Positions 18,852 through 27,231 of a stretch of 64,000 bases of DNA are shown here, piece after piece; position 1 is the first letter of the stretch; each line of letters opens with the position of its first letter. Both the position numbers and the translations under genes were made by a program. Below the pieces are notes generated by a model that saw only the letters and a list, made by a program, of their open reading frames with translations, had not been told where the DNA came from and made no database searches. The stretch is from an uncultured Pseudomonadota bacterium (GTDB lineage Bacteria; Pseudomonadota; Gammaproteobacteria; Burkholderiales; SG8-41): contig CAMPGR010000001.1 in the NCBI GenBank assembly GCA_946885605.1, forward strand, positions 1 to 64,000, written 5' to 3'.

Positions 18852-19649
18852 ATGCGGATCGAAGACGGCATCGAAAACCTGTATGTGAGGGTCTGGAGGG
18901 TGCTCATGCTGTGTGTGGCAACCGCCGCAATCGTCACGGCGGTTGCCGCAGCGGCGGCTGCGGTGAACGGGTTGCTCGTCGATCCACCCCAGCCTCCTGC
19001 CGAAGTAAAGCCCGAGGACCGCGACGAAACGCTCCAGCAGACGCTTTCCCTGGAGAAGTTCCGGCTCGCCGATCGGCCAACGCCGCCGCCCTGGCCGGCC
19101 GAGGCCCGGCCGTCGCGCGGCGGAAATGGCGTCGAAGTGGGGGAGGCGCTGCGTATCATTTCGCGCAACCTCGACGATTACGTGAAGACGGCTTTCGCGC
19201 CGATCGTCCCGGTTCCCGAGGCGACGCTCTGGAGCGTGAGCCGCCTCATGGCCAGCCTCGATCTCAAAAGCGACGCCGAGATGCGGCTCTATCTCACTAC
19301 GCTCGTCTCGCTGTCGGAACAGCTCGCCCGCACCGGGCCCGAGCAGGCGAGGCTGCCCGAGGAGCGCAGGATGGACCCGCATCGCATGCTGCGCTGGCAT
19401 GCTGACGGCGTAGAGCGGCTCATCCGCACGACACGCCAGGAAAACGAAAATCTGAAGAAGGTGTACGAGCAGCGGCTCGCCGGTTATGCCAGCCGCAATA
19501 CGCGCGTGATGGCGTATGCCGGCATGGCAGCGGGTGCGTTAGCGGTCTTTGTATTCAGCGTGTTTCTCTTCGTCATCATCCGGATCGAGCGCGACTTGCG
19601 CACGATGGCGGTCGCCTCCGTCGCAACTACCCGGCGCCTTGAAGCCTGA
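18852..19649 (+). CDS. Two-helix membrane protein of unknown function
   Basis: This 265-aa protein is not recognised. One transmembrane helix lies near residues 16-42 (VLMLCVATAAIV, then an Ala-rich stretch). A predicted periplasmic domain of about 180 residues is rich in charged helices and Pro. A second helix (residues 224-248) precedes a short cytoplasmic tail. The layout resembles a sensor without an output domain. The chosen ATG at 18852 places the first helix near the N-terminus. It may be co-transcribed with the zinc finger gene upstream. Confidence 0.65.
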   Translation: MRIEDGIENLYVRVWRVLMLCVATAAIVTAVAAAAAAVNGLLVDPPQPPAEVKPEDRDETLQQTLSLEKFRLADRPTPPPWPAEARPSRGGNGVEVGEALRIISRNLDDYVKTAFAPIVPVPEATLWSVSRLMASLDLKSDAEMRLYLTTLVSLSEQLARTGPEQARLPEERRMDPHRMLRWHADGVERLIRTTRQENENLKKVYEQRLAGYASRNTRVMAYAGMAAGALAVFVFSVFLFVIIRIERDLRTMAVASVATTRRLEA

Positions 19650-19694
19650 GCACGCGTATCGCACGCTGGAAGCCGGCACAGCAGCGATAGGCCC

Positions 19695-19838
19695 ATGTCA
19701 GAGGAAAGGCGCGCTCACGACGAGACCAGCGAAAGTCGGGCGCAATTCCTGCGCACCGATATTCCGGCGCGACTCGACCGGCTGCCGTGGAGCCGCTTTG
19801 GCGACGCGTATTCGGATCAGGCGTGGCCCCGGCGGTAG
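19695..19838 (+). pseudogene. N-terminal stump of an MFS transporter
   Basis: A 47-codon frame begins with a hydrophilic leader and then DIPARLDRLPWSRF, the segment that precedes the first helix in one group of MFS transporters (normally followed by HWLVV). Right after it the sequence switches to unrelated residues and stops at 19838. The whole membrane part is gone. Its end overlaps the 3' end of the opposite-strand Spy-like gene, which suggests a deletion joined the two. The identification rests on this one motif. Confidence 0.45.
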
Positions 19839-20332
19839 CCATGCCGCATGCCGCGCCGATGCGGGCTGAGCAACTCGTCGGCGACTTTCTGCTGTTCGGG
19901 AGAGAGTGCGGCGTAGAGCGGCTTGGCTGCCGTCAGCATCTCATTGAGGCGCGCCGATGCGGCAGCGAGCCGGGCTTGACGGCGTTCGAGACGCTCGATG
20001 GCGGTCGGCTGGACGTCGCGCTTCGCGTCCGTCATCTGCGCGCGGCGTGCCTTGATGCGCTCGTCCATGTCGCGCGCCTGCTTGCGCAGCGTGCCGGCGA
20101 ACGCTTCCCACTGCGGTTCCTGCGCGTCGGTGATCCTGAGTGCCGTCTTGAGGTAGGCGAGCCGGGCCTCAACGCGCTCGCTCGGCAGCGTGAACGCGCG
20201 CTGCCCATGCTGCTGATGTTGTGCGCCGTGATGGCGCGCATGCGGCGCCTCGCGCGGCTCCTGCGCGAGAGCGAAAGGTGCGGCGGCTGCCAGCGTGACG
20301 GAAACGAGGGTGTTTAATACGCGCCTGTTCAT
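19817..20332 (-). CDS. Spy/CpxP-like periplasmic protein
   Basis: This 171-aa protein has a signal peptide (MNRRVLNTLVSVTLAAAAPFALAQ), a His-rich stretch (HARHHGAQHQQHGQ) and a helical domain with LTxxQ-like repeats (ITDAQEPQWEAF and LSPEQQKVADELL). This is the pattern of Spy/CpxP/Zra-type periplasmic chaperones or metal-response proteins. The His-rich region at the N-terminus and the RHGYRRGHA-type C-terminus could bind metal. The start at 20332 is chosen because the signal peptide begins there. Confidence 0.8.
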   Translation of the reverse strand: MNRRVLNTLVSVTLAAAAPFALAQEPREAPHARHHGAQHQQHGQRAFTLPSERVEARLAYLKTALRITDAQEPQWEAFAGTLRKQARDMDERIKARRAQMTDAKRDVQPTAIERLERRQARLAAASARLNEMLTAAKPLYAALSPEQQKVADELLSPHRRGMRHGYRRGHA

Positions 20333-20561
20333 TATGTGCCTCCAAGTATCGAAAAGGATTCGAGCCTCGCGCTGCAACGCCCTCCTGCACGAAATGCCCG
20401 CATCTCTCCGACCGGCTGCGCAGACTCGCGGTTCCTCCCGCGCGGTGTAACAATTTGTGTCTTTGTAACCCACCTGTCACGAACCCCGGCGCGCCGCGGA
20501 ATCCGAGTGTCCCGGAGAGTGTGCGAGAATTCCGGAAAAGATCGCGAAAGGAGAAGAGTAG

Positions 20562-21398
20562 ATGCTGATCGTCGATGCACAGGTCCATATCTGGGGTGCG
20601 AACACGCCGGAGAGGCCCTGGCCTGCGCGGCTCGAAGCCCATCGCGACGTTCCGATCGACAAGGACGAACTGCTCCGTGAGATGGATGCGGCCGGCGTCG
20701 ATCGCGTCGTCATCGTGCCGCCCTCATGGGAGGGCGACCGCAACGATCTTGCACTCGCAGCGGCGCGTGCGCATCCCGACCGGCTGGCGGTGATGGGGCG
20801 GCTCGACACTGAAGCGCCCGGTGCGCGAGCACGCGTCGCGACGTGGCTAGACCAGCCGGGCATGCTCGGCTTGCGCTTCACCTTTCACGCACCGATGCTG
20901 CTGCCGCCGCTTACAGAGGGGCGCATGGACTGGCTGTGGGTCGAAGCCGAACGCCTCGGCATCCCCATCATGGTGCTCGTCACGCACGCGCACGTGCATC
21001 TCATCGACCGTATCGCGGCGCGGCATCCGGGATTGAAGCTCGTCATGGACCACCTCGCGCTGAAACGCAATACCTACGACGAGGAAGCTTTCCGCGATCT
21101 CGACAGGCTGCTCGTGCTCGCGAAGCGTCCCAACGTCGCGGTGAAGGCGACGGCGCTGCCGTGTTTCACGCGCGACGCCTATCCGTACCGCCGGCTGCAC
21201 CCCTATATTCGCCGTGTGTATGATGCATTCGGACCGAAGCGTATGTTCTGGGGGACCGATCTTTCACGCCTGCCCTGCATCTACCGACAGGGGGTCACGA
21301 TGTTCACCGAGGAAATACCGTGGCTCAGCGACGAGGACAAGCGCTGGATCATGGGCCGCGGCGTGTGCGAATGGATCGGCTGGCCGATGCAGGCGTAG
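20562..21398 (+). CDS. Amidohydrolase-2 family protein (copy B)
   Basis: This 278-aa protein is a paralogue of the gene at 17376, with only scattered substitutions. It has the same VDAQVHIWG start (Gln for the first metal His), MDHLAL, DAYPYRRLHPY, FWGTDLSRLP and a C-terminal GRGVCEWIGWP. The ATG is preceded by AAAGGAGAAGAG. The following MDR-family oxidoreductase gene starts 33 bases later, suggesting one transcript. The copies are separated by about 2.3 kb holding unrelated genes and an MFS stump. Confidence 0.86.
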   Translation: MLIVDAQVHIWGANTPERPWPARLEAHRDVPIDKDELLREMDAAGVDRVVIVPPSWEGDRNDLALAAARAHPDRLAVMGRLDTEAPGARARVATWLDQPGMLGLRFTFHAPMLLPPLTEGRMDWLWVEAERLGIPIMVLVTHAHVHLIDRIAARHPGLKLVMDHLALKRNTYDEEAFRDLDRLLVLAKRPNVAVKATALPCFTRDAYPYRRLHPYIRRVYDAFGPKRMFWGTDLSRLPCIYRQGVTMFTEEIPWLSDEDKRWIMGRGVCEWIGWPMQA

Positions 21399-21431
21399 GG
21401 CATCGCAATTGGAACGAGTGAGGGAGCTGCC

Positions 21432-22403
21432 ATGAAGTCATGCTGGATCAAGACCGCCCACAATGAGGCGGTACTCGAGTTCCGCGAAGTGCCCGTGCCG
21501 CGGCCCGGCGCGGGACAGATGGTCGTTGAAGTCAAGGCGAGCGCGCTCAACCGCGGCGAGCTGATCGTTGGCGGTGTCGTTCACGGCGGGCCGGAAAAGC
21601 TCGGCGGGAACGAAGTGTCGGGCATCGTGCACGCCGTGGGCGAAGGCGTAACGGGCATTGAGCCCGGCGCACGGGTAATGGGCAGGGCTCGCGGGGGCTT
21701 TGCCGAGTATGCCGTGATGGAGGCGCACCAGGCGATGCCGGCGCCCGAGCGCCTGAGTTGGGAAGAAGCGGCCGCGATCCCGGTCAGCTTTTTGACCGCA
21801 TACGAAATGCTTTTTCCCTTCGGCGGATTGCAGCGCGGCGAGTGGCTCCTCGTGACCGCCGCTTCGTCGGGCGCGGGCGTGGCGAGCATACAAATCGCTT
21901 CGATGCTCGGCGCGCACACCATCGGGACGTCCGGCTCCACGAAGAAGCTCGAGCGCCTCAAAAGCGTGGGCCTCGAGGTTGGCATCGCGACGCGGAGCGG
22001 CGATTTCGCGGCGCGCGCGAAAGAAGCGAGCGGCGGCGGAGGCGTCGCTCTCGTCGTCAACTGTGTCGGCGGGTCGGTGTTTCCGGAATGCATGCGCGCA
22101 CTCGCGTATCAGGGCCGCATCGCGACCGTCGGCTATGTTGACGGCGTGCTCAAGAGCGAAATCGATCTCGCTGCACTGCACGCCAACCGCTACCTGGTCT
22201 TTGGCGTCTCGAACAGCAAGCTCACTGCCGAAGGACGTGCGCGGGCGGTGCGCGGTTTTACACGCGATGTGCTGCCGGCGATCGCGGACGGGCGGATCAC
22301 GCCTTTGATCGACAGGATCTATGGCTTCGACGAGCTGCAGCAGGCCAAGGCGCGCATGGAGTCGAACGCGCAGGTCGGTAAAATCGTCGTGCGCATGGCC
22401 TGA
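21432..22403 (+). CDS. Quinone oxidoreductase-like MDR family protein
   Basis: This 323-aa protein is a medium-chain dehydrogenase/reductase of the zinc-independent quinone oxidoreductase type. The N-terminal GroES-like fold has ALNRGELIVGG, GNEVSGIVHAVGEGV and EPGARVMG. The Rossmann domain includes AASSGAGVASIQIASMLGA. Zinc-binding cysteines of alcohol dehydrogenases are absent. It probably reduces quinones or enones with NADPH. It starts at the ATG after GGGAGCTGCC and lies behind an amidohydrolase gene. Confidence 0.88.
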   Translation: MKSCWIKTAHNEAVLEFREVPVPRPGAGQMVVEVKASALNRGELIVGGVVHGGPEKLGGNEVSGIVHAVGEGVTGIEPGARVMGRARGGFAEYAVMEAHQAMPAPERLSWEEAAAIPVSFLTAYEMLFPFGGLQRGEWLLVTAASSGAGVASIQIASMLGAHTIGTSGSTKKLERLKSVGLEVGIATRSGDFAARAKEASGGGGVALVVNCVGGSVFPECMRALAYQGRIATVGYVDGVLKSEIDLAALHANRYLVFGVSNSKLTAEGRARAVRGFTRDVLPAIADGRITPLIDRIYGFDELQQAKARMESNAQVGKIVVRMA

Positions 22404-22411
22404 TCGTCAAT

Positions 22412-23566
22412 TCACTCTGTCTGCTTCTCGCGCGCGCCGCGGCCGCGCCGGTTGAGGAAAGAGCCACCGGCGAGCAGCGCCGCGCAGGTCCAGAAGATCG
22501 GCGCAAGCCCGAGTCCCGTCCCGATCGCTCCGAAGAACGGCGGTATGACGACGTGCGCGCCGTAGCTCACGGCAAGCCGCATCGCGATGCCTTCCGCAGA
22601 GCGGCCGGCCGGCGCCGCATTGAAGGCGAGTATCATCGAGAGCGGCTGGCCGCAGCCTAGTCCGAGCCCGAGCACGAAGGCCGCTACGCCAAGGACGAGG
22701 GCGCTGGTGGTCAATGGAAACACGACGAAAGCGAGCGCCGAAAGGGCGAGCGCCGCCGCCATCATCGCACGCTCGCCCCAGCGCGCCGTGATCGGCGGAA
22801 TCGCGAGCCGGGTGATGAATGCCGCAACGCCGAACGCGCCCAGTATGAAACCGATCGTCGTGGCGGAAAACCCGATGGCATGCCCGTAAACCGGCATGTA
22901 GAGATTGAAGAGATCCAGGCCCGCCATGACGACACCGTTGGTGACGAGCGCCGCGCGCATTGCCGGAAGCTTGAGGAGATCGCCCATCGCACGGGGGCCG
23001 GGTTTTGCGTCGGGCCGTGCAGCGTGCGGAATCATCTTGCGTCGCGCGTAGAGCAGCAGGCCGCACAGCGCCGTCAATAGGGCGAGAAACAGGAACGTGA
23101 GCGGATGCCGGAAAGCATCGATGGAGAGGCCGACGAATATCGGGCCGACGACGCTCGCCGAAGACTCCCCCAGGCTGTAATAGCTGAAGTTGCGCGTGCG
23201 CCTTTCGGCGGAGGAGAGCATGCCGACCAGATTCTGCGCGGCGACGACAAAAAGCATGCTCGTGATGCCTCCCAGCGCGACGGCGACATAGAGCCCCGCC
23301 AACGTCGGCACGAGAAAGGGGAGCAGCAGGCTCGTTGTGTAGCCGCCCAATCCGCAATACATGAGGACTCGGTTGTCGAACCGATCGGCGATGCGCCCCG
23401 CATGAACAGAGAGCGCGAACGGCAGCACACCATGCAGCGCGAAAAGTATTCCCGTCTCCAGCGGACCGGCCCCGAGGTCCACGGCAAAAAGCGTGGCGAG
23501 CACGCGCGCGCCTTTGAGGCTCACGAAAACGGTGGTGGAAAGGATGAGGACGAGAGCGAGGGCCAT
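22412..23566 (-). CDS. Major facilitator superfamily transporter
   Basis: This 384-aa integral membrane protein has about 12 predicted helices. An MFS-like cytoplasmic loop follows helix 2 (HAGRIADRFDNRVLMYCGL), and there is a basic central loop near residue 185. The family exports or imports small solutes by proton coupling; the substrate is not predictable. It is convergent with the MDR gene, eight bases apart. The 220 bases upstream (23567-23788) hold no gene I recognise. Confidence 0.85.
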   Translation of the reverse strand: MALALVLILSTTVFVSLKGARVLATLFAVDLGAGPLETGILFALHGVLPFALSVHAGRIADRFDNRVLMYCGLGGYTTSLLLPFLVPTLAGLYVAVALGGITSMLFVVAAQNLVGMLSSAERRTRNFSYYSLGESSASVVGPIFVGLSIDAFRHPLTFLFLALLTALCGLLLYARRKMIPHAARPDAKPGPRAMGDLLKLPAMRAALVTNGVVMAGLDLFNLYMPVYGHAIGFSATTIGFILGAFGVAAFITRLAIPPITARWGERAMMAAALALSALAFVVFPLTTSALVLGVAAFVLGLGLGCGQPLSMILAFNAAPAGRSAEGIAMRLAVSYGAHVVIPPFFGAIGTGLGLAPIFWTCAALLAGGSFLNRRGRGAREKQTE

Positions 23567-23788
23567 GAGGAAGCGGTGCGATTATAGCGGCAGCATTTGG
23601 GAATCGAGGAAGAGCGGCAGGCGCGCAAGGCGCTGCGCGCGATTTCGGAGAAGCGGCACCCGTTTGCGCCGCTGCGAGCGGCAACATGCGCTGCGGGATG
23701 GAAATCGTCCGTCGCTGAGCCACCGCAGTGGCGTCAACGCGCGGAGGTAAAATCGATGGGCCCGGCTTGCAAGAACGCCAGCGGCACC

Positions 23789-24562
23789 TCAGAACATCAT
23801 TTGCCCGCCGTCCACGTAAATCAGCTGCCCGCTCACCATGCGTGCGCCGGGGCCGCAGAGAAAACGCACCGTACCGGCTACCTCTCCCGGTTCCACGCGA
23901 CGCCCCAGCGGCACGAGCGACGCATCGGGGCGCGCCGCCCGCCCCGCAGCACGCGCGGTGTTCATCTGGCCGGGCGCCACACAGTTGACCCGTATGCCGT
24001 ACTCGCCGAGCTCGCGGGCTAGTGCACGCGTCATGCCATACAACCCGTGCTTGCCGACGGAGCCGTGGACCCTGCCCCTGGCGCCGGACAGCGCCGTCAT
24101 GCCGCCGATCGTCACGATGCTGCCGCCTCCGGCTTCGATCATCGCTGGGAGACAGGCTTTCGTGCAATGGAAGGCGCCGTCGAGGGTGACCGCGAGCAGG
24201 CTCCGCCACTCATCGAAGCTCATTTCGCGGAACGGCGTCTCCTTGCGCACCGAGGCGTTCAGCACGAGGATGTCGATCCGCCCGAAGCGCCTCAGCGTCG
24301 TCTGCACCATGCCGCTGACCTGTGCGGCATCCGCGATGTCCGCCATGCACACTTCCGCCTGCCCGCCTGCCGCCCGCACTTCTTCGGCGACCTTTTCCGC
24401 ATCGTCGCGTGAGGTTCGCGCATTCACCGCCACCTCGGCGCCGCCCTGCGCGAGCGCAAGCGCAATGGCCCGTCCTATGTTGCGCGATGCGCCGGTGACG
24501 AGCGCCACCTTGCCTGTCAGCTCCCGCCCTTCAAAGTTCGCCGAGCCGCTTTTGCCTGTCAT
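23789..24562 (-). CDS. Short-chain dehydrogenase-like protein lacking the catalytic Ser and Tyr
   Basis: This 257-aa classical SDR fold has cofactor motif TGASRNIGRAIALAL, the LNAS variant of NNAG, and a C-terminal GQLIYVDGGQMMF. The active site is unusual. The strand that normally reads NISS reads TIGG, and the YxxxK site reads VHGSVGK, so the catalytic Ser and Tyr are both missing while the Lys remains. The start is the ATG at 24562, six bases after GGAGG. It may be catalytically inactive or have a different mechanism. The SDR stump at 9091 has a related N-terminus. Confidence 0.82.
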   Translation of the reverse strand: MTGKSGSANFEGRELTGKVALVTGASRNIGRAIALALAQGGAEVAVNARTSRDDAEKVAEEVRAAGGQAEVCMADIADAAQVSGMVQTTLRRFGRIDILVLNASVRKETPFREMSFDEWRSLLAVTLDGAFHCTKACLPAMIEAGGGSIVTIGGMTALSGARGRVHGSVGKHGLYGMTRALARELGEYGIRVNCVAPGQMNTARAAGRAARPDASLVPLGRRVEPGEVAGTVRFLCGPGARMVSGQLIYVDGGQMMF

Positions 24563-24730
24563 TTCCGCCTCCACAGTCGTGTCGCGTGAAGCATAGCCCA
24601 TTTGTGATTGCGTAAGTTAAACACCTACGCAAGCACGCGCGGTGTACGCTCGCGTGTCGGTCGCGGGAACGTATTGCGCGCGCTATAATCTTAGAATCTG
24701 CGTACATCGCGCGTTCGGGAATTTCGTGAA

Positions 24731-25096
24731 ATGGCTGCGAGGCTGGCGAAGCCGGTAAAGAAGAAGGCGTCCCCGAAGAAGACGGGAAAAGAAAGCGGGG
24801 CGCCGGCGCAATCCGCGCAAGACCGCTTTCTGCGACAGATGATCGATGAGCATCGCAAGGTCGCGGTGTTCCTCGCAAGCGGAGTGAAGCTGGAAGGCGA
24901 GATCGTCTCCTTCGACCAGTACGTCATCCTCATGAAGGGCACGGCCACCGACAAGGTCTATAAGCATGCCGTGTCCACGATACAGCCGCTCGACACGGGT
25001 CCGGCCAAGCTGCCGAAGAAGGGCGAGACACGGGCACCGACCATCGTGCGCCGGGTGAAGCCGCGGCTCGTCAAGATCGGCGGCAACCAGCCGTAA
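24731..25096 (+). CDS. Hfq-family RNA-binding protein with basic N-terminal tail
   Basis: This 121-aa protein contains a complete Hfq Sm fold at about residues 30-87. QDRFLRQMIDEHRKVAVFL corresponds to Sm1 with its N-terminal helix. KLEGEIVSFDQYVILMK and the Sm2 core VYKHAVSTIQP follow. Canonical Hfq is 75-100 aa with almost no residues before the helix. Here a Lys-rich tail of about 28 residues (VKKKASPKKTGKES) precedes it and a basic tail follows (IVRRVKPRLVKIGG). It is probably an RNA-binding paralogue, not the housekeeping Hfq, which in most genomes sits with der or hflX. Confidence 0.85.
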   Translation: MAARLAKPVKKKASPKKTGKESGAPAQSAQDRFLRQMIDEHRKVAVFLASGVKLEGEIVSFDQYVILMKGTATDKVYKHAVSTIQPLDTGPAKLPKKGETRAPTIVRRVKPRLVKIGGNQP

Positions 25097-25133
25097 TCTT
25101 TCCCCGGGACCGCTTTCGCCTGCGGGGGAGCGC

Positions 25134-25970
25134 ATGCGTACCGAGCTCGTTTCCATTCCCACCGATACCGTGCCGCTCGACGGCGCGTACTACGAGCCCG
25201 ATGGCGGCGCGAGCGCCGGCGCAGTGCTCCTCTTTCACGGGAACACGATGAATTTCTACGTCGGCCCGTCGCGGTTTTTGCCGCCCGCGCTGACGCGGCT
25301 GGGTTTCGCCTGCCTCGCTTTCAACCGCCGCGGGCACGACATCCTGAGCACCCGCGCGAGCCGCGTTGCCGAGGGTGGGGCGTTCCAGTTCACGCGCGAG
25401 GCGCTTGCCGACAATCGCACCGCGGCGCACTGGCTCGCCGCGCGCGGCTTCCCGCACCCGATCGTGATCGGGCACAGCAACGGCGGCATGCTCGGTGTGC
25501 AGCACGTCGTCGATCATCCGACGACACGCGCGCTCGTGCTGCTTTCCGCAGGAAGAGGCGGGGAGCGCGGCGCTGTGGCCACCGGCATCGAGCCCCTGTT
25601 CGCGATGGATCGGCTCGCGGAGTTGACGGCGCACGCGCGCAAGCTCGTAGACGAAGGGCGGGGCCGCGAGCTCATGCTCATGCCCGGGTGGTGGTACGTG
25701 ATCAGCGCGGAGAGTTTCCTCGACCGCATCAAGACGGTTCCCGACACGATCGCGCTTGCACCGAAGATCAAATGCCCGGTGCTCGCGATCCGCGGCGACA
25801 AGGAAGACGTGGACCGCTATCCCGCCGAGGAATTTCAGCGGGCAGCCGGCGGGCCCTGCGCCGTGGAGATCGTCGCGGACTGCGACCACTTCTACAACGG
25901 CCGCGAGGACAGGGTCGCGGCGATCGTATCCTCCTGGCTCGCAGCGACGCTCGGCCTGCGCCCGGGCTGA
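25134..25970 (+). CDS. Alpha/beta hydrolase
   Basis: This 278-aa alpha/beta-fold hydrolase has an oxyanion region LLFHGNTMNFY and the nucleophile elbow IGHSNGGMLG (Ser near residue 118). A late acid residue is plausible at IRGDKEDVDRYP, and the catalytic His is near VADCDHFYNG. No signal peptide is seen. It begins 37 bases after the Hfq-like gene and could be on its transcript. Substrate unknown. Confidence 0.86.
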   Translation: MRTELVSIPTDTVPLDGAYYEPDGGASAGAVLLFHGNTMNFYVGPSRFLPPALTRLGFACLAFNRRGHDILSTRASRVAEGGAFQFTREALADNRTAAHWLAARGFPHPIVIGHSNGGMLGVQHVVDHPTTRALVLLSAGRGGERGAVATGIEPLFAMDRLAELTAHARKLVDEGRGRELMLMPGWWYVISAESFLDRIKTVPDTIALAPKIKCPVLAIRGDKEDVDRYPAEEFQRAAGGPCAVEIVADCDHFYNGREDRVAAIVSSWLAATLGLRPG

Positions 25971-25977
25971 AGCGGGT

Positions 25978-27102
25978 TCAATCGACGGCGAGGTCGAGTA
26001 TCCCGCTCTTCGGCGTGAAGCCGAGCCCTGGCGCTGTGGGCAGCGTCACGGTGCCGTTGACTGGCCCGGGCGCGCCGTCGAACAGCGCCTCGACGCACTT
26101 CCATCCCTGCCAGTGGAATTCGACGCGCCCGCCGTTCGGCACGCCGCCGTGGAGATGCATGTTCATATGCGGGTAGTTGCCACCCATCGCGAGCGGCACG
26201 TTGAACGCCTGCGCGATGCCGGCGGCCTTGAGGCCCTGCGTGTAGCCGCCGATGTCGCGCACGTTCGGCTGGAGATAGTCCACCGCTTCCTGCACGAGGT
26301 ACTCGCGCAGAAACATGAGGTCCGATGTCGCGGTGCTGCCCGCCGCGATCGGGATCGTCGTCTGTGCGTGCAGCCGCGCCATCAGACGCGGGTCGCCCTT
26401 GAGCACCGGGTCCTCGAACCATGTGAGGTTGTAGGGCTCGCACAGCTTCGCGAGCTTGAGCGCCTGCGCGAAGGTCGCACCCTTGTTCGCGTCCATCATG
26501 AGCTCGATGTCGGGGCCGAGCGCCTCGCGGAGCCGCGCGACACGGCGCGCATCTTCGAGTATGTCGGCGTCCGTCGGCTGGCCGAGTATTTCGTCGTACG
26601 GATTGGATCCCTTCGCCACAACCATCTTGAGGCTCGTCTGGCCGTCCCTCACCAGCATCCGCGCCACTTCGATGAGCTCGTCTATGCTGTAGCGCGGAAG
26701 CCCGAAGGTGATGTATGCCGGGAGCTTCGCGTGCGCGCCACCGAGGAGCTTCCACACCGGCTGATCCAGCGCCTTACCCTTCACGTCCCACAGCGCGATG
26801 TCGATCAGGCTCACCGCACAGTTCCAGGCGCCCATGACGTGCTTGCGAGCCGTGGCGAGGACGAGCTTGTTCCGTATCTCTTCGGGACGCAGCGCATCCA
26901 TTCCCTGTATCGCGGGCGCCGCCTCGCGGTTTACGAATTCGCGCACGCCGTGCGGCATCGGATAGGTAGAAAGCGCGTGACCCTTCAACCCGTCGTCCGT
27001 TTGCACTTCGACGAAGTTTGCGAGTGCATGCTGGGTTTCCTTGACGAGCGGAAAGGTGAACGGGATGCGCAGGAGCCAGCACGTCACTTTGCCGATATTC
27101 AT
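25978..27102 (-). CDS. Enolase-superfamily protein with altered third metal ligand
   Basis: This 374-aa MR/MLE-type barrel protein keeps the first two metal-ligand segments (MMDANKG and WFEDPV). The third strand reads AAGSTATSD, so Ser256 stands where a Glu or Asp normally binds magnesium. The KxK position reads LKMVV, retaining one Lys. A late His-rich segment (GGNYPHMNMHLHGGVP) could contribute other ligands. The start at the ATG 27102 begins the capping domain. The gene is convergent with the alpha/beta hydrolase and divergent from the SRAP gene. Function is uncertain; it may not racemise or dehydrate in the standard way. Confidence 0.85.
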   Translation of the reverse strand: MNIGKVTCWLLRIPFTFPLVKETQHALANFVEVQTDDGLKGHALSTYPMPHGVREFVNREAAPAIQGMDALRPEEIRNKLVLATARKHVMGAWNCAVSLIDIALWDVKGKALDQPVWKLLGGAHAKLPAYITFGLPRYSIDELIEVARMLVRDGQTSLKMVVAKGSNPYDEILGQPTDADILEDARRVARLREALGPDIELMMDANKGATFAQALKLAKLCEPYNLTWFEDPVLKGDPRLMARLHAQTTIPIAAGSTATSDLMFLREYLVQEAVDYLQPNVRDIGGYTQGLKAAGIAQAFNVPLAMGGNYPHMNMHLHGGVPNGGRVEFHWQGWKCVEALFDGAPGPVNGTVTLPTAPGLGFTPKSGILDLAVD

Positions 27103-27231
27103 AACCTTTCCTTTCGGGAAATTGTGCGAACGAAGGCGCGGCCTATGATAGCCGAGAATCGGGCTCGCGGATTTACAGCGCGTGCGCGTACGCGTAAGGT
27201 TCGCTCGTTTCATGAAATCCCGAGCGAGCGT

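Noticed and set aside
23567..23788. TAAAAT and GGAGG near a short plus-strand frame at 23741-23830
   Set aside because: The frame runs into the antisense of the SDR gene and shows no similarity I recognise; probably chance or old debris.
25756..27231. Long plus-strand upstream extension of the SRAP frame
   Set aside because: SRAP needs Cys as residue 2, fixing the start at 27232; the upstream part is antisense to the enolase-superfamily gene.
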